DNA of 30,846 nt, taken from the NCBI GenBank assembly GCA_040905245.1, contig JBBDRX010000077.1, positions 1 to 30,846 on the forward strand, given 5' to 3'. The notes under the pieces were generated by a model. It was not told where the DNA came from, did no database searches, and worked only from the letters and a program-made list of their open reading frames with translations. Positions within the stretch are counted from its first letter, which is position 1; each line of letters opens with the position of its first letter. Both the position numbers and the translations under genes were made by a program. Below are positions 23,904 to 30,846 of this stretch, piece by piece. Source of the stretch: JBBDRX01 sp040905245 (GTDB lineage Bacteria > Bacteroidota > Rhodothermia > Balneolales > Balneolaceae).

Positions 23904-24695
23904 ATGGTATCTGCACTATATGAAGGGACGTTCTCTGTAGGGCTCGATAAGAAGTTTATCCGTATCGACCGGAACAATTCTCCCAACAAAGGGGCTCTTA
24001 AGCTCTCCATCAACCCTTTTTTGATCCGATATGGCGAGCGTGTGATGCTTTTTGATACCGGACTGGGAGAGTTTGGAGAAGATACCTCCCTGGAGACGAT
24101 CACTGCACATCTCGAGACCTATCAGCTGACTCCTTTTGACATTACGGACGTCTTCCTCAGCCATCTCCACTACGACCATCTCGGCGGCTTGGCCGGCACC
24201 AAAAACGGATACCTCGAACTCACCTTCCCGGAAGCAAAACTGTGGGCAAACAAAAAGGAGTGGGAAAAGATGAAACGACTGAATGGTGCTACAGACAATG
24301 AAGCCCGCCGCGAATTTTTCTATTTTATCGATGCCCGGGCAGATATCCAGATGATCGAGGGAAGCTCCGAACCCTATCCGGAAATCAAGATTGAAGAAGT
24401 GGGTGGACATACCGAATTCTCACAGGTTCTCTTTTTTGAAACAGATCAGAACCGATATATGATGGCCGGAGATATCATTGGCAGAAAAGTAGCTGTTCAG
24501 CAAAAGTTTACAGCTAAATTCGACTTTAACCCCGAACGTAGTCTGGAAGTCCGGGAAGAGCTGAAAAAGCGTGCCTGTGAGGAAAACTACATTATTATGG
24601 CTTATCACGAGTCTCATACTCCGCTATTCCGTATCACGGAATATGACTCCAAAAAAGGATATGTCACCGAAGCTGTGGAGAATGCTTCTCCCTGA
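23904..24695 (+). CDS. Metallo-beta-lactamase-fold hydrolase
   Basis: The 263 residues carry the complete dinuclear zinc set: HLHYDH at 87-92 (HxHxDH), H169 in VGGHTEFSQ, D190 in MMAGDI, and H235/H238 in AYHESHT. The layout, a short N-terminal strand pair then FDTGLGEFGEDTS and SHLHYDHLGG, resembles the N-acyl-homoserine-lactonase/AiiA and related small MBL hydrolases rather than ribonuclease Z or glyoxalase II. No substrate can be fixed from sequence. It has no signal peptide and should be cytoplasmic. It follows phoH by 11 bases and may be cotranscribed, but the pairing does not itself suggest a substrate. Confidence 0.85.
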   Translation: MVSALYEGTFSVGLDKKFIRIDRNNSPNKGALKLSINPFLIRYGERVMLFDTGLGEFGEDTSLETITAHLETYQLTPFDITDVFLSHLHYDHLGGLAGTKNGYLELTFPEAKLWANKKEWEKMKRLNGATDNEARREFFYFIDARADIQMIEGSSEPYPEIKIEEVGGHTEFSQVLFFETDQNRYMMAGDIIGRKVAVQQKFTAKFDFNPERSLEVREELKKRACEENYIIMAYHESHTPLFRITEYDSKKGYVTEAVENASP

Positions 24696-24765
24696 CTCCT
24701 TCCCGTAGCGCACCAACGATAGTAGTGGCTGTTTCAAGTGTCGATTCGATCCACTACATTGAGAC

Positions 24766-25995
24766 TTGTATCACACTCGAAAACTGACCCGAACTCTTGT
24801 GTACCGAACGTTTTTTGCCCTCGTTTGTTTCTTTGTACTGTCAATGAATGTGGCTTGCCTTTCCGGCCAACCGTTGGAATCCATCGCCCCGGAAGAGGCC
24901 GGGATGAACCGGAAAATCCTGCAAAGAACCAACGATCTGCTAAGAGAAGCCGTTGAAACCGGGCAGACTCCCGGTGCGGTTCTTATTGTCGTCAGAGAGG
25001 GTCAAATTGTCTGGAGCCATGCCGAAGGGGTCGAACGCCCGGGCGGGAGTCCGGTCAGCACAAAAACAGTCTATGATCAGGCCTCTTTAACCAAACCTGT
25101 TGTTACAGCGACAGCTATTCTTCAACTGGTCGAACGAGGAATGGTTCGCCTGCAGGATCCGGTCTCGACCTATTTACCTGATTTCCAGTCCCGAGAGAAT
25201 TCCAATACAATCCGCCTGATACACCTATTGACACACACCTCCGGTATACCTGCATACCCTCCCGTTGAAGAACTTCTTCAGCGAACTGACGGGTCTCTAC
25301 AAAATATCGTATATGAATGGCTGGATACTGTGGAACGAGAGGCAGAAGCGGGTGAAGCCTTCCAGTACAGTTGTCCAAATTACGTTACTCTTCAGCGAAT
25401 TATTGAACATGTTACCGGACAAAATTTATCGGAGTATGCCCGGGAGCATATCTTCACTCCCCTTAACATGAACAAGACCGGCTACACTCCATCGGAAGAC
25501 TGGAAAAACGAAACGGCTCCGACAGATCTTCTGGACAGTGGTGAACTCCTGGTTTGTACGGTACACGATCCATTTGCCAGAGAGCTGATGGGCGGGATAT
25601 CCGGAAACGCCGGGCTCTTCTCCAACGCAGAAGATCTGGCTGTGTTCGCAGCCATGATGATGAACCAGGGAGAGTGGAATGGAGTACGTGTTCTCTCTCC
25701 TGCCTCCGTACGATCCATGACTACTCTGCCTCCAAATCAGTTACAACAATTTGGAAGGGGGCTGGGATGGGATCTGAACTCACCGTACGCGAGCAATCAG
25801 GGAGATCTTTTTGGGCCAAACGCCTATGGACATACCGGTTTCACAGGAACGTCACTTGTGATAGACCCGGATTTGAAAATTGCAGTCATACTTTTGACCA
25901 ACAGAGTTCATCCCGAGGGAGGTGGTGGATCTGTAGTTCGGCTTCGCAGCCTCATTGCCAACATCGTGGCAGCCTCCGTTACAAACGAACCCTGA
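24766..25995 (+). CDS. Exported serine hydrolase (class C beta-lactamase / D,D-carboxypeptidase fold)
   Basis: From the TTG at 24766 the protein has 409 residues. A stop in frame at 24760 limits earlier starts, and GTG 24799 is an alternative. A hydrophobic leader (about 14-31, FFALVCFFVLSMNVAC) may end at a lipidated Cys at 31. The serine-hydrolase motifs are SLTK at 107-110 (SxxK) and HTG at 356-358. The Tyr motif reads Y201-S-C203, where most relatives have YxN, or YSD in the YbbE/YfeW group. The block HDPFARELMGGISGNAGLFSN is typical of that YbbE/YfeW/PBP4B-like group. The activity (esterase, D-Ala peptidase) is not clear. It is 15 bases ahead of pspC. The 70 bases before it show no promoter. 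Confidence 0.85.
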   Translation: MYHTRKLTRTLVYRTFFALVCFFVLSMNVACLSGQPLESIAPEEAGMNRKILQRTNDLLREAVETGQTPGAVLIVVREGQIVWSHAEGVERPGGSPVSTKTVYDQASLTKPVVTATAILQLVERGMVRLQDPVSTYLPDFQSRENSNTIRLIHLLTHTSGIPAYPPVEELLQRTDGSLQNIVYEWLDTVEREAEAGEAFQYSCPNYVTLQRIIEHVTGQNLSEYAREHIFTPLNMNKTGYTPSEDWKNETAPTDLLDSGELLVCTVHDPFARELMGGISGNAGLFSNAEDLAVFAAMMMNQGEWNGVRVLSPASVRSMTTLPPNQLQQFGRGLGWDLNSPYASNQGDLFGPNAYGHTGFTGTSLVIDPDLKIAVILLTNRVHPEGGGGSVVRLRSLIANIVAASVTNEP

Positions 25996-26010
25996 CAGCA
26001 AGGACCATTC

Positions 26011-26205
26011 ATGAAAACCCGCATAAAGCGCTCATCTTCCGATAAGTTCCTGGCCGGTGTATGCGGAGGGTTTGCAGAACACTTTGGGTGGGATCCGACC
26101 ATCGTCCGTATCCTCTATCTTGTCCTGGTCTTCTCCTCTTTTGGAAGTATGGCTCTGCTCTATCTGATTCTTGTCTGGATCATGCCCAAAGAGAGCGGAG
26201 ACTGA
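26011..26205 (+). CDS. PspC-domain membrane protein
   Basis: This is a small 64-residue protein consisting of just the PspC domain. Its N-terminus is basic (MKTRIKRSSSDK), followed by FLAGVCGGFAEHFGWDPTIVRILYLVLV, and one membrane helix runs to about 58 (SSFGSMALLYLILVWIMP). PspC proteins are tied to the phage-shock envelope-stress response in gamma-proteobacteria, but stand-alone copies are common in Bacteroidota and their role is not settled. It follows the serine hydrolase by 15 bases and precedes the next gene by 3, so it lies in a cotranscribed stretch. There are no PspA, PspB or PspF neighbours. Confidence 0.92.
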   Translation: MKTRIKRSSSDKFLAGVCGGFAEHFGWDPTIVRILYLVLVFSSFGSMALLYLILVWIMPKESGD

Positions 26206-26208
26206 CTT

Positions 26209-27072
26209 ATGAAAGTTGGTATTCTTGGAGATCGAAAACGCGCGCAGGTTTGGGAAAAACATCTTCGTCCCCTGAAAGCAGTTCAGGAAGTAGTTATCGC
26301 ATCCACGTTAAAAGATATCAGGGGAAGTTACTGTTGTATCCTGATCGACGACTCTCCCCATAATCTGGACTTGTTAGCCGATACTATCCGACTCGGCATT
26401 CACTCCTATCTGGTCGCCGAGATTCCGACAGACACCGAGAAGCTTCGAAAAGTTCACTCATATAGCCAGGAGTCGGATGTACGAGTGCAGTTCTCACACT
26501 GGCCGAGCCTGTCTTCCGCTACTCAATGGATGAGAAGCCAGCTCCCTAAACCTGCCTTTGCACATATTCATCGGGAATCCGTTCATCACAGCTTTTCGGA
26601 GAACCGTCAAAAACTGAGCCGCCAATGGATTGATGAACTGGCCTGGATCATCAAATGGATGGGAGTTCGGATTCATCGAATCGAGGCCGATACACCTGCC
26701 TCGTCTCTTGTCGGAAGCGGAATACGAATCTATATCAAGTTCGAAAATGGCTCCACAGCTTCCCTTTACCACTCAACCATCGGAACAGACAGGATTCACA
26801 GACGAATTGCTGCCGGGCCGAAAATCTCTCTGGATTGTGATGTGCTGAGTCAAAGCGTCAAACGCGTGGAGTCTAATAACCAGGGACATCTGAACGTCTA
26901 CTCCAAGTCGTTTGAAGCAACAGGAGTCGCAGGCCTTTCTGCCATGCTCTTTTTCAAGGCGATAAAGTTGGGTACAGAAACTACATTCACTCCCTTCGAC
27001 GCTTTGCAAACATCACTGGTGATCAAGAAGGTCGATTCACTACTCCGTATGACCCGTTCCGATGTCACATGA
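26209..27072 (+). CDS. Degenerate Gfo/Idh/MocA-like oxidoreductase relative
   Basis: The 287 residues start with a Rossmann-like strand, MKVGILGDRKRAQVW, which keeps the first two glycines of the dinucleotide motif but has D-R-K where the third and its surround are usual. The later part follows the family's order: AEIPTDTEKLRKV (70-82) stands where the EKP catalytic motif should be, keeping E and P but not K. RQWIDELAWIIKWMG (about 128-143) resembles the H-x-x-D-l-x-x-w-l-x-G helix. The C-terminus TPFDALQTSLVIKKVDSLL ends as the family does. So the fold is probable, but NAD(P)-dependent catalysis is doubtful. It is 3 bases after pspC. It may be a sugar-sensing or binding derivative, but that is a guess. 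Confidence 0.55.
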   Translation: MKVGILGDRKRAQVWEKHLRPLKAVQEVVIASTLKDIRGSYCCILIDDSPHNLDLLADTIRLGIHSYLVAEIPTDTEKLRKVHSYSQESDVRVQFSHWPSLSSATQWMRSQLPKPAFAHIHRESVHHSFSENRQKLSRQWIDELAWIIKWMGVRIHRIEADTPASSLVGSGIRIYIKFENGSTASLYHSTIGTDRIHRRIAAGPKISLDCDVLSQSVKRVESNNQGHLNVYSKSFEATGVAGLSAMLFFKAIKLGTETTFTPFDALQTSLVIKKVDSLLRMTRSDVT

Positions 27073-27104
27073 GAACCGGAATCAACCGGGTTCATCCCGA
27101 AACA

Positions 27105-28943
27105 TCAGGACAGTGCTTCTGCCGATTCTGAAGAGCCCTCCTCTTCCTTCCGATCATCATCTATGTACATCGATTCAATTTGCTCGGCATAGCGTTTATT
27201 GACGACGTTTCGTTTTACCTTCATCGTCGGAGTCAGCTCACCGGTTTCAATTCGAAGAGGCTCTTCCAGAAGGTAGAACCGCTTGACAGTCTCCCAGGGA
27301 GAAAGATCACGGTTCGCCTTGTCGACCTCATGCTGAATCAAACTCTGCACATATTCATCTTCCCGATACGGCTCCTTCGGGGTTTTCTCGTTTCGCTTCA
27401 GTCTTCGAAGAACATTCTCATAAGCCGGAACGATCAAAGCCGTGCAATACTTCTTCTGATATCCGGTGACAACAGCCTGGTCAATGAAACTGCTGTCGGA
27501 TAGCTTCGTCTCGATATTTTGCGGAGCAACATACTTACCTGTCGAGAGTTTAAACAGGTCTTTTTTTCGATCGGTCACAAACAGATATCCATCCTCGTCC
27601 AGCCGACCCACATCACCCGTTGCAAGCCATCCATCGGAATCGATCACTTCCCGGGTTCGTTCCGGATCATTGTAATAGCCTTTCATGACATTGGGCCCAC
27701 GCACCAGAATCTCCTGATCGTCGGCAATTCGAACCTCTACTCCATCGAGTGGCAGGCCGGAGGAATCCAGTCGCATATGCTCCGGATCCTGGGCAGCAAT
27801 CACGGGTGAAGTTTCTGTCATGCCGTACCCCTGACCACAGTAAAGGCCAACTGCATTGATAAATCGGGAGACCTCCGGAGAAAGAGGAGCTCCCCCGCTG
27901 ATAACGCCTGTCAAATTCCCTCCAAAAAGTTCCCGAATACGGGAATAGACAAACTGGTCGGCAATCCGGTGTTTTATACGATCTAAACCTGACGGTGGAT
28001 GTTCAGGATCGTAAAATGAAGTTCTGGAAAGTGCCCAGTAATAGAGTTGTTTACGAATCCCGGATAACTCCTGCCCTTTCGATTTGACACCCGCCTGAAC
28101 TTTCTCAAGAAGTCGCGGTACTGTGGCAAAAAAGTAGGGCCGTATATGCAAGAAATCTTCACGAATCTCGTCCACATCCTCTATATAGCAGATCCTCGCT
28201 CCCATTACAAAATACATGTAGGAGATCATCCTCTCAAAAATATGAGACAGGGGTAGATATGAGAGCACATTCTGGCCGGGTATATCGTCCAGAGAGAATG
28301 GAACCCGTTGCAGGGCAGCTTGGATATTCGAAGCAATATTGTTGTGTGAGAGCATCACTCCCTTGGGGACACCGGTAGTTCCTGATGTATAGATAAGGGT
28401 GACCAGTGTATCGGGTTCAATATCCGAAGAGAGATCCCGCAAAAGATCTGGTTGACCGGATCGCTCTTCTTCACCCATTTTCAGTACTGCATTGTAGTGC
28501 TTCAGACTCTTGTGGCTGGATCCGAAAAGAGAAATAACAGCCTCGATTCCGGAGATCGATTTCATAATCTTTTTGGTTTCAGCAAAAAGCTCGTCATTTG
28601 AGACGATATGTATCCTGGATCCGGAATTTTCAAGGATGTGTTGAATCTGCTTTGCCGGTTGTGTGGTATAAATGGGAACAGAGACCGCACCAAGTCTCTG
28701 CAATGCAAGATCACAGATCAACCATTCGGTACTGTTCTCCGCATGAAGTGATACTCTGTCGCCAGGGCGAACCCCCATTGCATACATTCCACAGGCAAAA
28801 TCATTGATCTGTTTTTGAAACGAGGAGTTGTCTGTCTCGATCCAGTTCCCCGATCTCTTGGTTGCAACAATTGTCTCTGTTGATTCGTAGTTTTTGAACC
28901 CTTCCTCAAGAAGTTGAATCAGGGTCGTTGGCTGGGGTATCAT
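27105..28943 (-). CDS. Long-chain acyl-CoA synthetase (AMP-forming)
   Basis: It activates fatty acids to acyl-CoA. The 612 residues hold the adenylate-forming signature IYTSGTTGVPKGV (about 174-186), the A4-like AGxxLSPE segment (SGGAPLSPEVSRF), GYGMTETSP, and LATGDVGRLDEDGYL. The C-terminal hinge-lysine block reads DRKKDLFKLSTGKYVAPQNIE. The order and length fit the FadD/Faa-type (FAA1 group) of bacteria. No signal peptide is visible and it is likely membrane-associated. AGGAGGTT (28949-28956) gives one of the best ribosome sites in this window, 7 bases from the ATG. It ends convergent with the oxidoreductase-like gene and is divergent from the hotdog thioesterase. The pair (ligase, thioesterase) could balance acyl-CoA levels. 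Confidence 0.92.
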   Translation of the reverse strand: MIPQPTTLIQLLEEGFKNYESTETIVATKRSGNWIETDNSSFQKQINDFACGMYAMGVRPGDRVSLHAENSTEWLICDLALQRLGAVSVPIYTTQPAKQIQHILENSGSRIHIVSNDELFAETKKIMKSISGIEAVISLFGSSHKSLKHYNAVLKMGEEERSGQPDLLRDLSSDIEPDTLVTLIYTSGTTGVPKGVMLSHNNIASNIQAALQRVPFSLDDIPGQNVLSYLPLSHIFERMISYMYFVMGARICYIEDVDEIREDFLHIRPYFFATVPRLLEKVQAGVKSKGQELSGIRKQLYYWALSRTSFYDPEHPPSGLDRIKHRIADQFVYSRIRELFGGNLTGVISGGAPLSPEVSRFINAVGLYCGQGYGMTETSPVIAAQDPEHMRLDSSGLPLDGVEVRIADDQEILVRGPNVMKGYYNDPERTREVIDSDGWLATGDVGRLDEDGYLFVTDRKKDLFKLSTGKYVAPQNIETKLSDSSFIDQAVVTGYQKKYCTALIVPAYENVLRRLKRNEKTPKEPYREDEYVQSLIQHEVDKANRDLSPWETVKRFYLLEEPLRIETGELTPTMKVKRNVVNKRYAEQIESMYIDDDRKEEEGSSESAEALS

Positions 28944-28948
28944 CTTCT

Positions 28949-28956
28949 AACCTCCT
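28949..28956 (-). promoter_or_regulatory. Strong Shine-Dalgarno for the acyl-CoA synthetase
   Basis: On the minus strand the bases read AGGAGGTT with 7 bases to the ATG at 28943. It is notable because many genes here have no ribosome site. The same strong form is seen before lexA (GAGGGGAG at 11645-11652) and the ABC ATPase. Confidence 0.75.
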
Positions 28957-29078
28957 ACTGGTTCACGAAACAAGATGTACTGTCGGGCCTTGAACCGGCA
29001 CCTCTTATAAATCAATTTACTATTTGTAGGCGGAATTGAAAATTTATTAGCATACTTCGGTTCGTACGACAATTCTCA

Positions 29079-29525
29079 ATGATGAAAACTGATATGGAGA
29101 TTGAAGAGTCAATTCGGAAACAGGCAGAATCTCTGATGGCCGGGAAGCCGACGATGGCAGATGCAATTGGCATTGAATTCCAACTGTTGAGCCGCGATCA
29201 GGTAGTCGCAACGCTTCCGGTCACCGACCGTACCGTCCAGCCCATGCGAATTTTACATGGAGGAGCAACCGTCGCACTTGCCGAAAGTGTCATGTCTGTC
29301 GGAGCACTTTTACACCTTGACAGTGACGATCTTACCGCTGTCGGTCTTGAGATTAATGCCAATCACCTAAAAACAGTGAAGGAAGGAGGACAAATCACAG
29401 CCAGTGCGGAGCCCATCCACATAGGAAGAAAAATACATGTCTGGCAGACGCGAATAACCGACCAGGACGGGCGTCTGATTTCAATCTCCCGGTGTACCCT
29501 TGCAATTATTCCGACAGAACGGTGA
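29079..29525 (+). CDS. PaaI-family hotdog thioesterase
   Basis: The 148 residues form a single hotdog domain. The catalytic-loop signature is LHGGATVALAESVMSVG, where the Glu near residue 69 is the usual catalytic base of the PaaI/MenI/EntH group. VGLEINANHLKTVKEGGQITASAEPIHIGRKIHVWQ matches the family's central strand and dimer interface. Candidate substrates are acyl-CoA thioesters of menaquinone or aromatic pathways, with DHNA-CoA thioesterase a real possibility, but the sequence does not decide. Two Met codons open the frame (ATG 29079 and 29082). It is divergent from the acyl-CoA ligase across 135 bases and ends tail to tail with the sensor kinase, 21 bases apart. Confidence 0.88.
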   Translation: MMKTDMEIEESIRKQAESLMAGKPTMADAIGIEFQLLSRDQVVATLPVTDRTVQPMRILHGGATVALAESVMSVGALLHLDSDDLTAVGLEINANHLKTVKEGGQITASAEPIHIGRKIHVWQTRITDQDGRLISISRCTLAIIPTER

Positions 29526-29546
29526 GTGGACGAGGAACGAGTCCTT

Positions 29547-30846
29547 TTAGCTGTTTGTAAAACGGATCACACAACGGGTACCGGTGGTCGTCTCTTCGGG
29601 TTCGTTCAATGTAAAATAGGCCCCAATCTGTCGAATCAATGTTTTTATCAACGTCATGCCGAGACTCTTTTGAGAGAGAGGATCGAACCCGTTTGGAAGC
29701 CCGACTCCATCATCTTCAACAATAAGTTGTACCGTGTCCTCTTCCTGCGACAACGAAATCGATATAGTCCCACTATTACGCCCGTCAAATGCATGCTTGT
29801 AGGCGTTAACCACTAATTCATTCAGAATCAATGAGGCAGGAATCGCCTTCTGTATCGTCAGAGATACATTCTGCAGATCAGTTCGAATGTTAATTGTTTT
29901 TTCATCATTCTTGTGTGTTTTTTGTATAGCCTCCAACAATTTGTGAATGTACTGCTCAAGCTGAATTTCAGAAAAATTGGCGGACTGATAGAGAAGTTCA
30001 TGCACCAGGGCTATCGACTGAATGCGTAACTGGCTCTCCTGTAATGGTGATATATTGACGTCGTTTTCGGACAATGTCCAAAGTTGCATTTCCAGCAGGC
30101 CGGAAATGACAGCCAAATTGTTTTTAACCCGATGATGTATTTCGGACAGAAGCACCTCTTTCTCCTTCAACGACCGGCTGATTTTCTCTTCCGCTTCTTT
30201 CTGTATTGTAATATTCCCTGCTACAAATACAATCTCTCCCGCCTCCATTTGTTCGGATGGTTCCAGACTTGTATAGGAAATCAGGATTGGAATCTCATCT
30301 CCGCCAACAGAAAGAAATCGGGATTCCATACTGTGCCTGGTCGGTTTTTCATCAATGATTTGCTCAAGTGATGCGATCCGGTCTTCGGGAAACAGACGCC
30401 AGAGAGAGGTACCCTTGAGCTCATCTGCCCGGTACCCAAGAGCATCGGTCACGCTTCTATTCACAAGCCGAATAACAAAATCGGAATCCGTAACCACCAA
30501 CATATCCCCCATGGATTGAATGATGTTGTTCACATACTCCCTGGAAACCATACTCTTATTCAGGTTCTCTGCCATTCGGTTGAAAGACTCCCCAAGCTGT
30601 TCCAGTTCGTCATTTGTACCGATGTGGATTCGCTGAGACAGATTTCCTGAACCGATTTTCTCTGTAGCGCGAGTCAGATATCTCAACGGCCTGGCTATCG
30701 AGTTGTAGATCAGATAAGCCAGAGCGATAGAAAAGAAGAATGCTACCAGTGTAATAAAAATGATAATGCGCGTGTTTCGCTGGACTCTCGACTCCAGAGA
30801 CTGGATTTTCAACTCAATAGCAGCACTATGCTGTGTTTGATATCTG
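29547..30846 (-). CDS. Membrane sensor histidine kinase, HAMP-PAS-HisKA_2-HATPase (N-terminus outside window)
   Basis: The frame is open to the right edge; a TTG at 30812 could look like a start, but coding sequence continues upstream (RYQTQHSAAIEL), so the gene is truncated at its 5' end. Visible order: an outside segment, one membrane helix (IIIFITLVAFFFSIALAYLI), a HAMP domain (SIARPLRYLTRATEKIGSGN...NDELEQLGESFNRM), a PAS domain (about 110-220 of the visible part), then the H-box SEIHHRVKNNLAVISGLLEM of the HisKA_2/HWE-like group. A HATPase_c domain follows with N-box LNELVVNAYKHAF, G1 VEDDGVGLP and G2 LGMTLI. So it is a two-component or orphan sensor. The partner regulator is not visible and may lie to the right. 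Confidence 0.92.
   Translation of the reverse strand, partial: RYQTQHSAAIELKIQSLESRVQRNTRIIIFITLVAFFFSIALAYLIYNSIARPLRYLTRATEKIGSGNLSQRIHIGTNDELEQLGESFNRMAENLNKSMVSREYVNNIIQSMGDMLVVTDSDFVIRLVNRSVTDALGYRADELKGTSLWRLFPEDRIASLEQIIDEKPTRHSMESRFLSVGGDEIPILISYTSLEPSEQMEAGEIVFVAGNITIQKEAEEKISRSLKEKEVLLSEIHHRVKNNLAVISGLLEMQLWTLSENDVNISPLQESQLRIQSIALVHELLYQSANFSEIQLEQYIHKLLEAIQKTHKNDEKTINIRTDLQNVSLTIQKAIPASLILNELVVNAYKHAFDGRNSGTISISLSQEEDTVQLIVEDDGVGLPNGFDPLSQKSLGMTLIKTLIRQIGAYFTLNEPEETTTGTRCVIRFTNS

Noticed and set aside
27073..27093. GAACCGG-AATCAA-CCGGGTTC between the convergent oxidoreductase-like and acyl-CoA ligase genes, considered as a terminator.
   Set aside because: The stem needs a bulged G and no T run follows on either strand.
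1..30846. Search for tRNA, rRNA, CRISPR arrays, insertion-sequence ends and phage or integrase genes.
   Set aside because: None seen by eye. Every gap over 200 bases was read, and the sequence is otherwise filled by recognisable genes.

Overview
The window is a stretch of bacterial chromosome with dense single-copy housekeeping genes. I see no rRNA, tRNA, CRISPR array, insertion sequence, integrase or phage gene. Several features point to the Bacteroidota/Balneolota/Rhodothermota side of the tree: a PorV-type outer-membrane protein of type IX secretion, promoter -7 boxes of the TAnnTTTG kind (upstream of pdhA and of rplU), several outer-membrane or periplasmic lipoproteins, and many genes without a Shine-Dalgarno sequence. 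The moderate GC content and the acidic TPR lipoproteins would suit a marine or halophilic member such as Balneolales. That placement is inference and was not tested by any search.

Left part (1-6770). The 3' end of a gene resembling a PilX-type pilus accessory protein lies at the edge. Then, all on the minus strand, alaS is followed by pdhA-pdhB-pdhC, which encode the E1 alpha, E1 beta and E2 subunits of pyruvate dehydrogenase. E3 is not in the window.

Middle left (6993-11573). Two plus-strand membrane genes (DUF502 and YihY/BrkB) face three minus-strand genes: an unfamiliar ten-helix ABC permease overlapping its CcmA-like ATPase, then a plant-type ferredoxin-NADP reductase. A hairpin followed by a T run separates the ATPase from the reductase.

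Middle (11656-15789). lexA is divergent from the ABC exporter and shares with it an 82-base promoter region holding a 9-base direct repeat. A small basic open frame lies tail to tail with lexA. The ribosomal pair rplU-rpmA ends at a clear intrinsic terminator. A secreted M23 peptidase and a convergent RidA follow.

Right part (16005-30846). A tandem, diverged pair of TPR lipoproteins is followed by a PLP trans-sulfuration enzyme and porV. Next comes a tightly packed plus-strand run: PASTA protein, rpe, phoH, metallo-beta-lactamase-fold hydrolase, serine hydrolase, PspC-domain protein and a degenerate Gfo/Idh/MocA-like protein. A convergent long-chain acyl-CoA ligase is divergent from a hotdog thioesterase. 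The 5'-truncated end of a HAMP-PAS-HisKA_2 sensor kinase closes the window.

I did not find a clear-cut new multi-gene system. The parts least explained by known families are the ABC exporter beside lexA, the PspC/degenerate-oxidoreductase pair, the small frame behind lexA, and the paralogous TPR lipoproteins.
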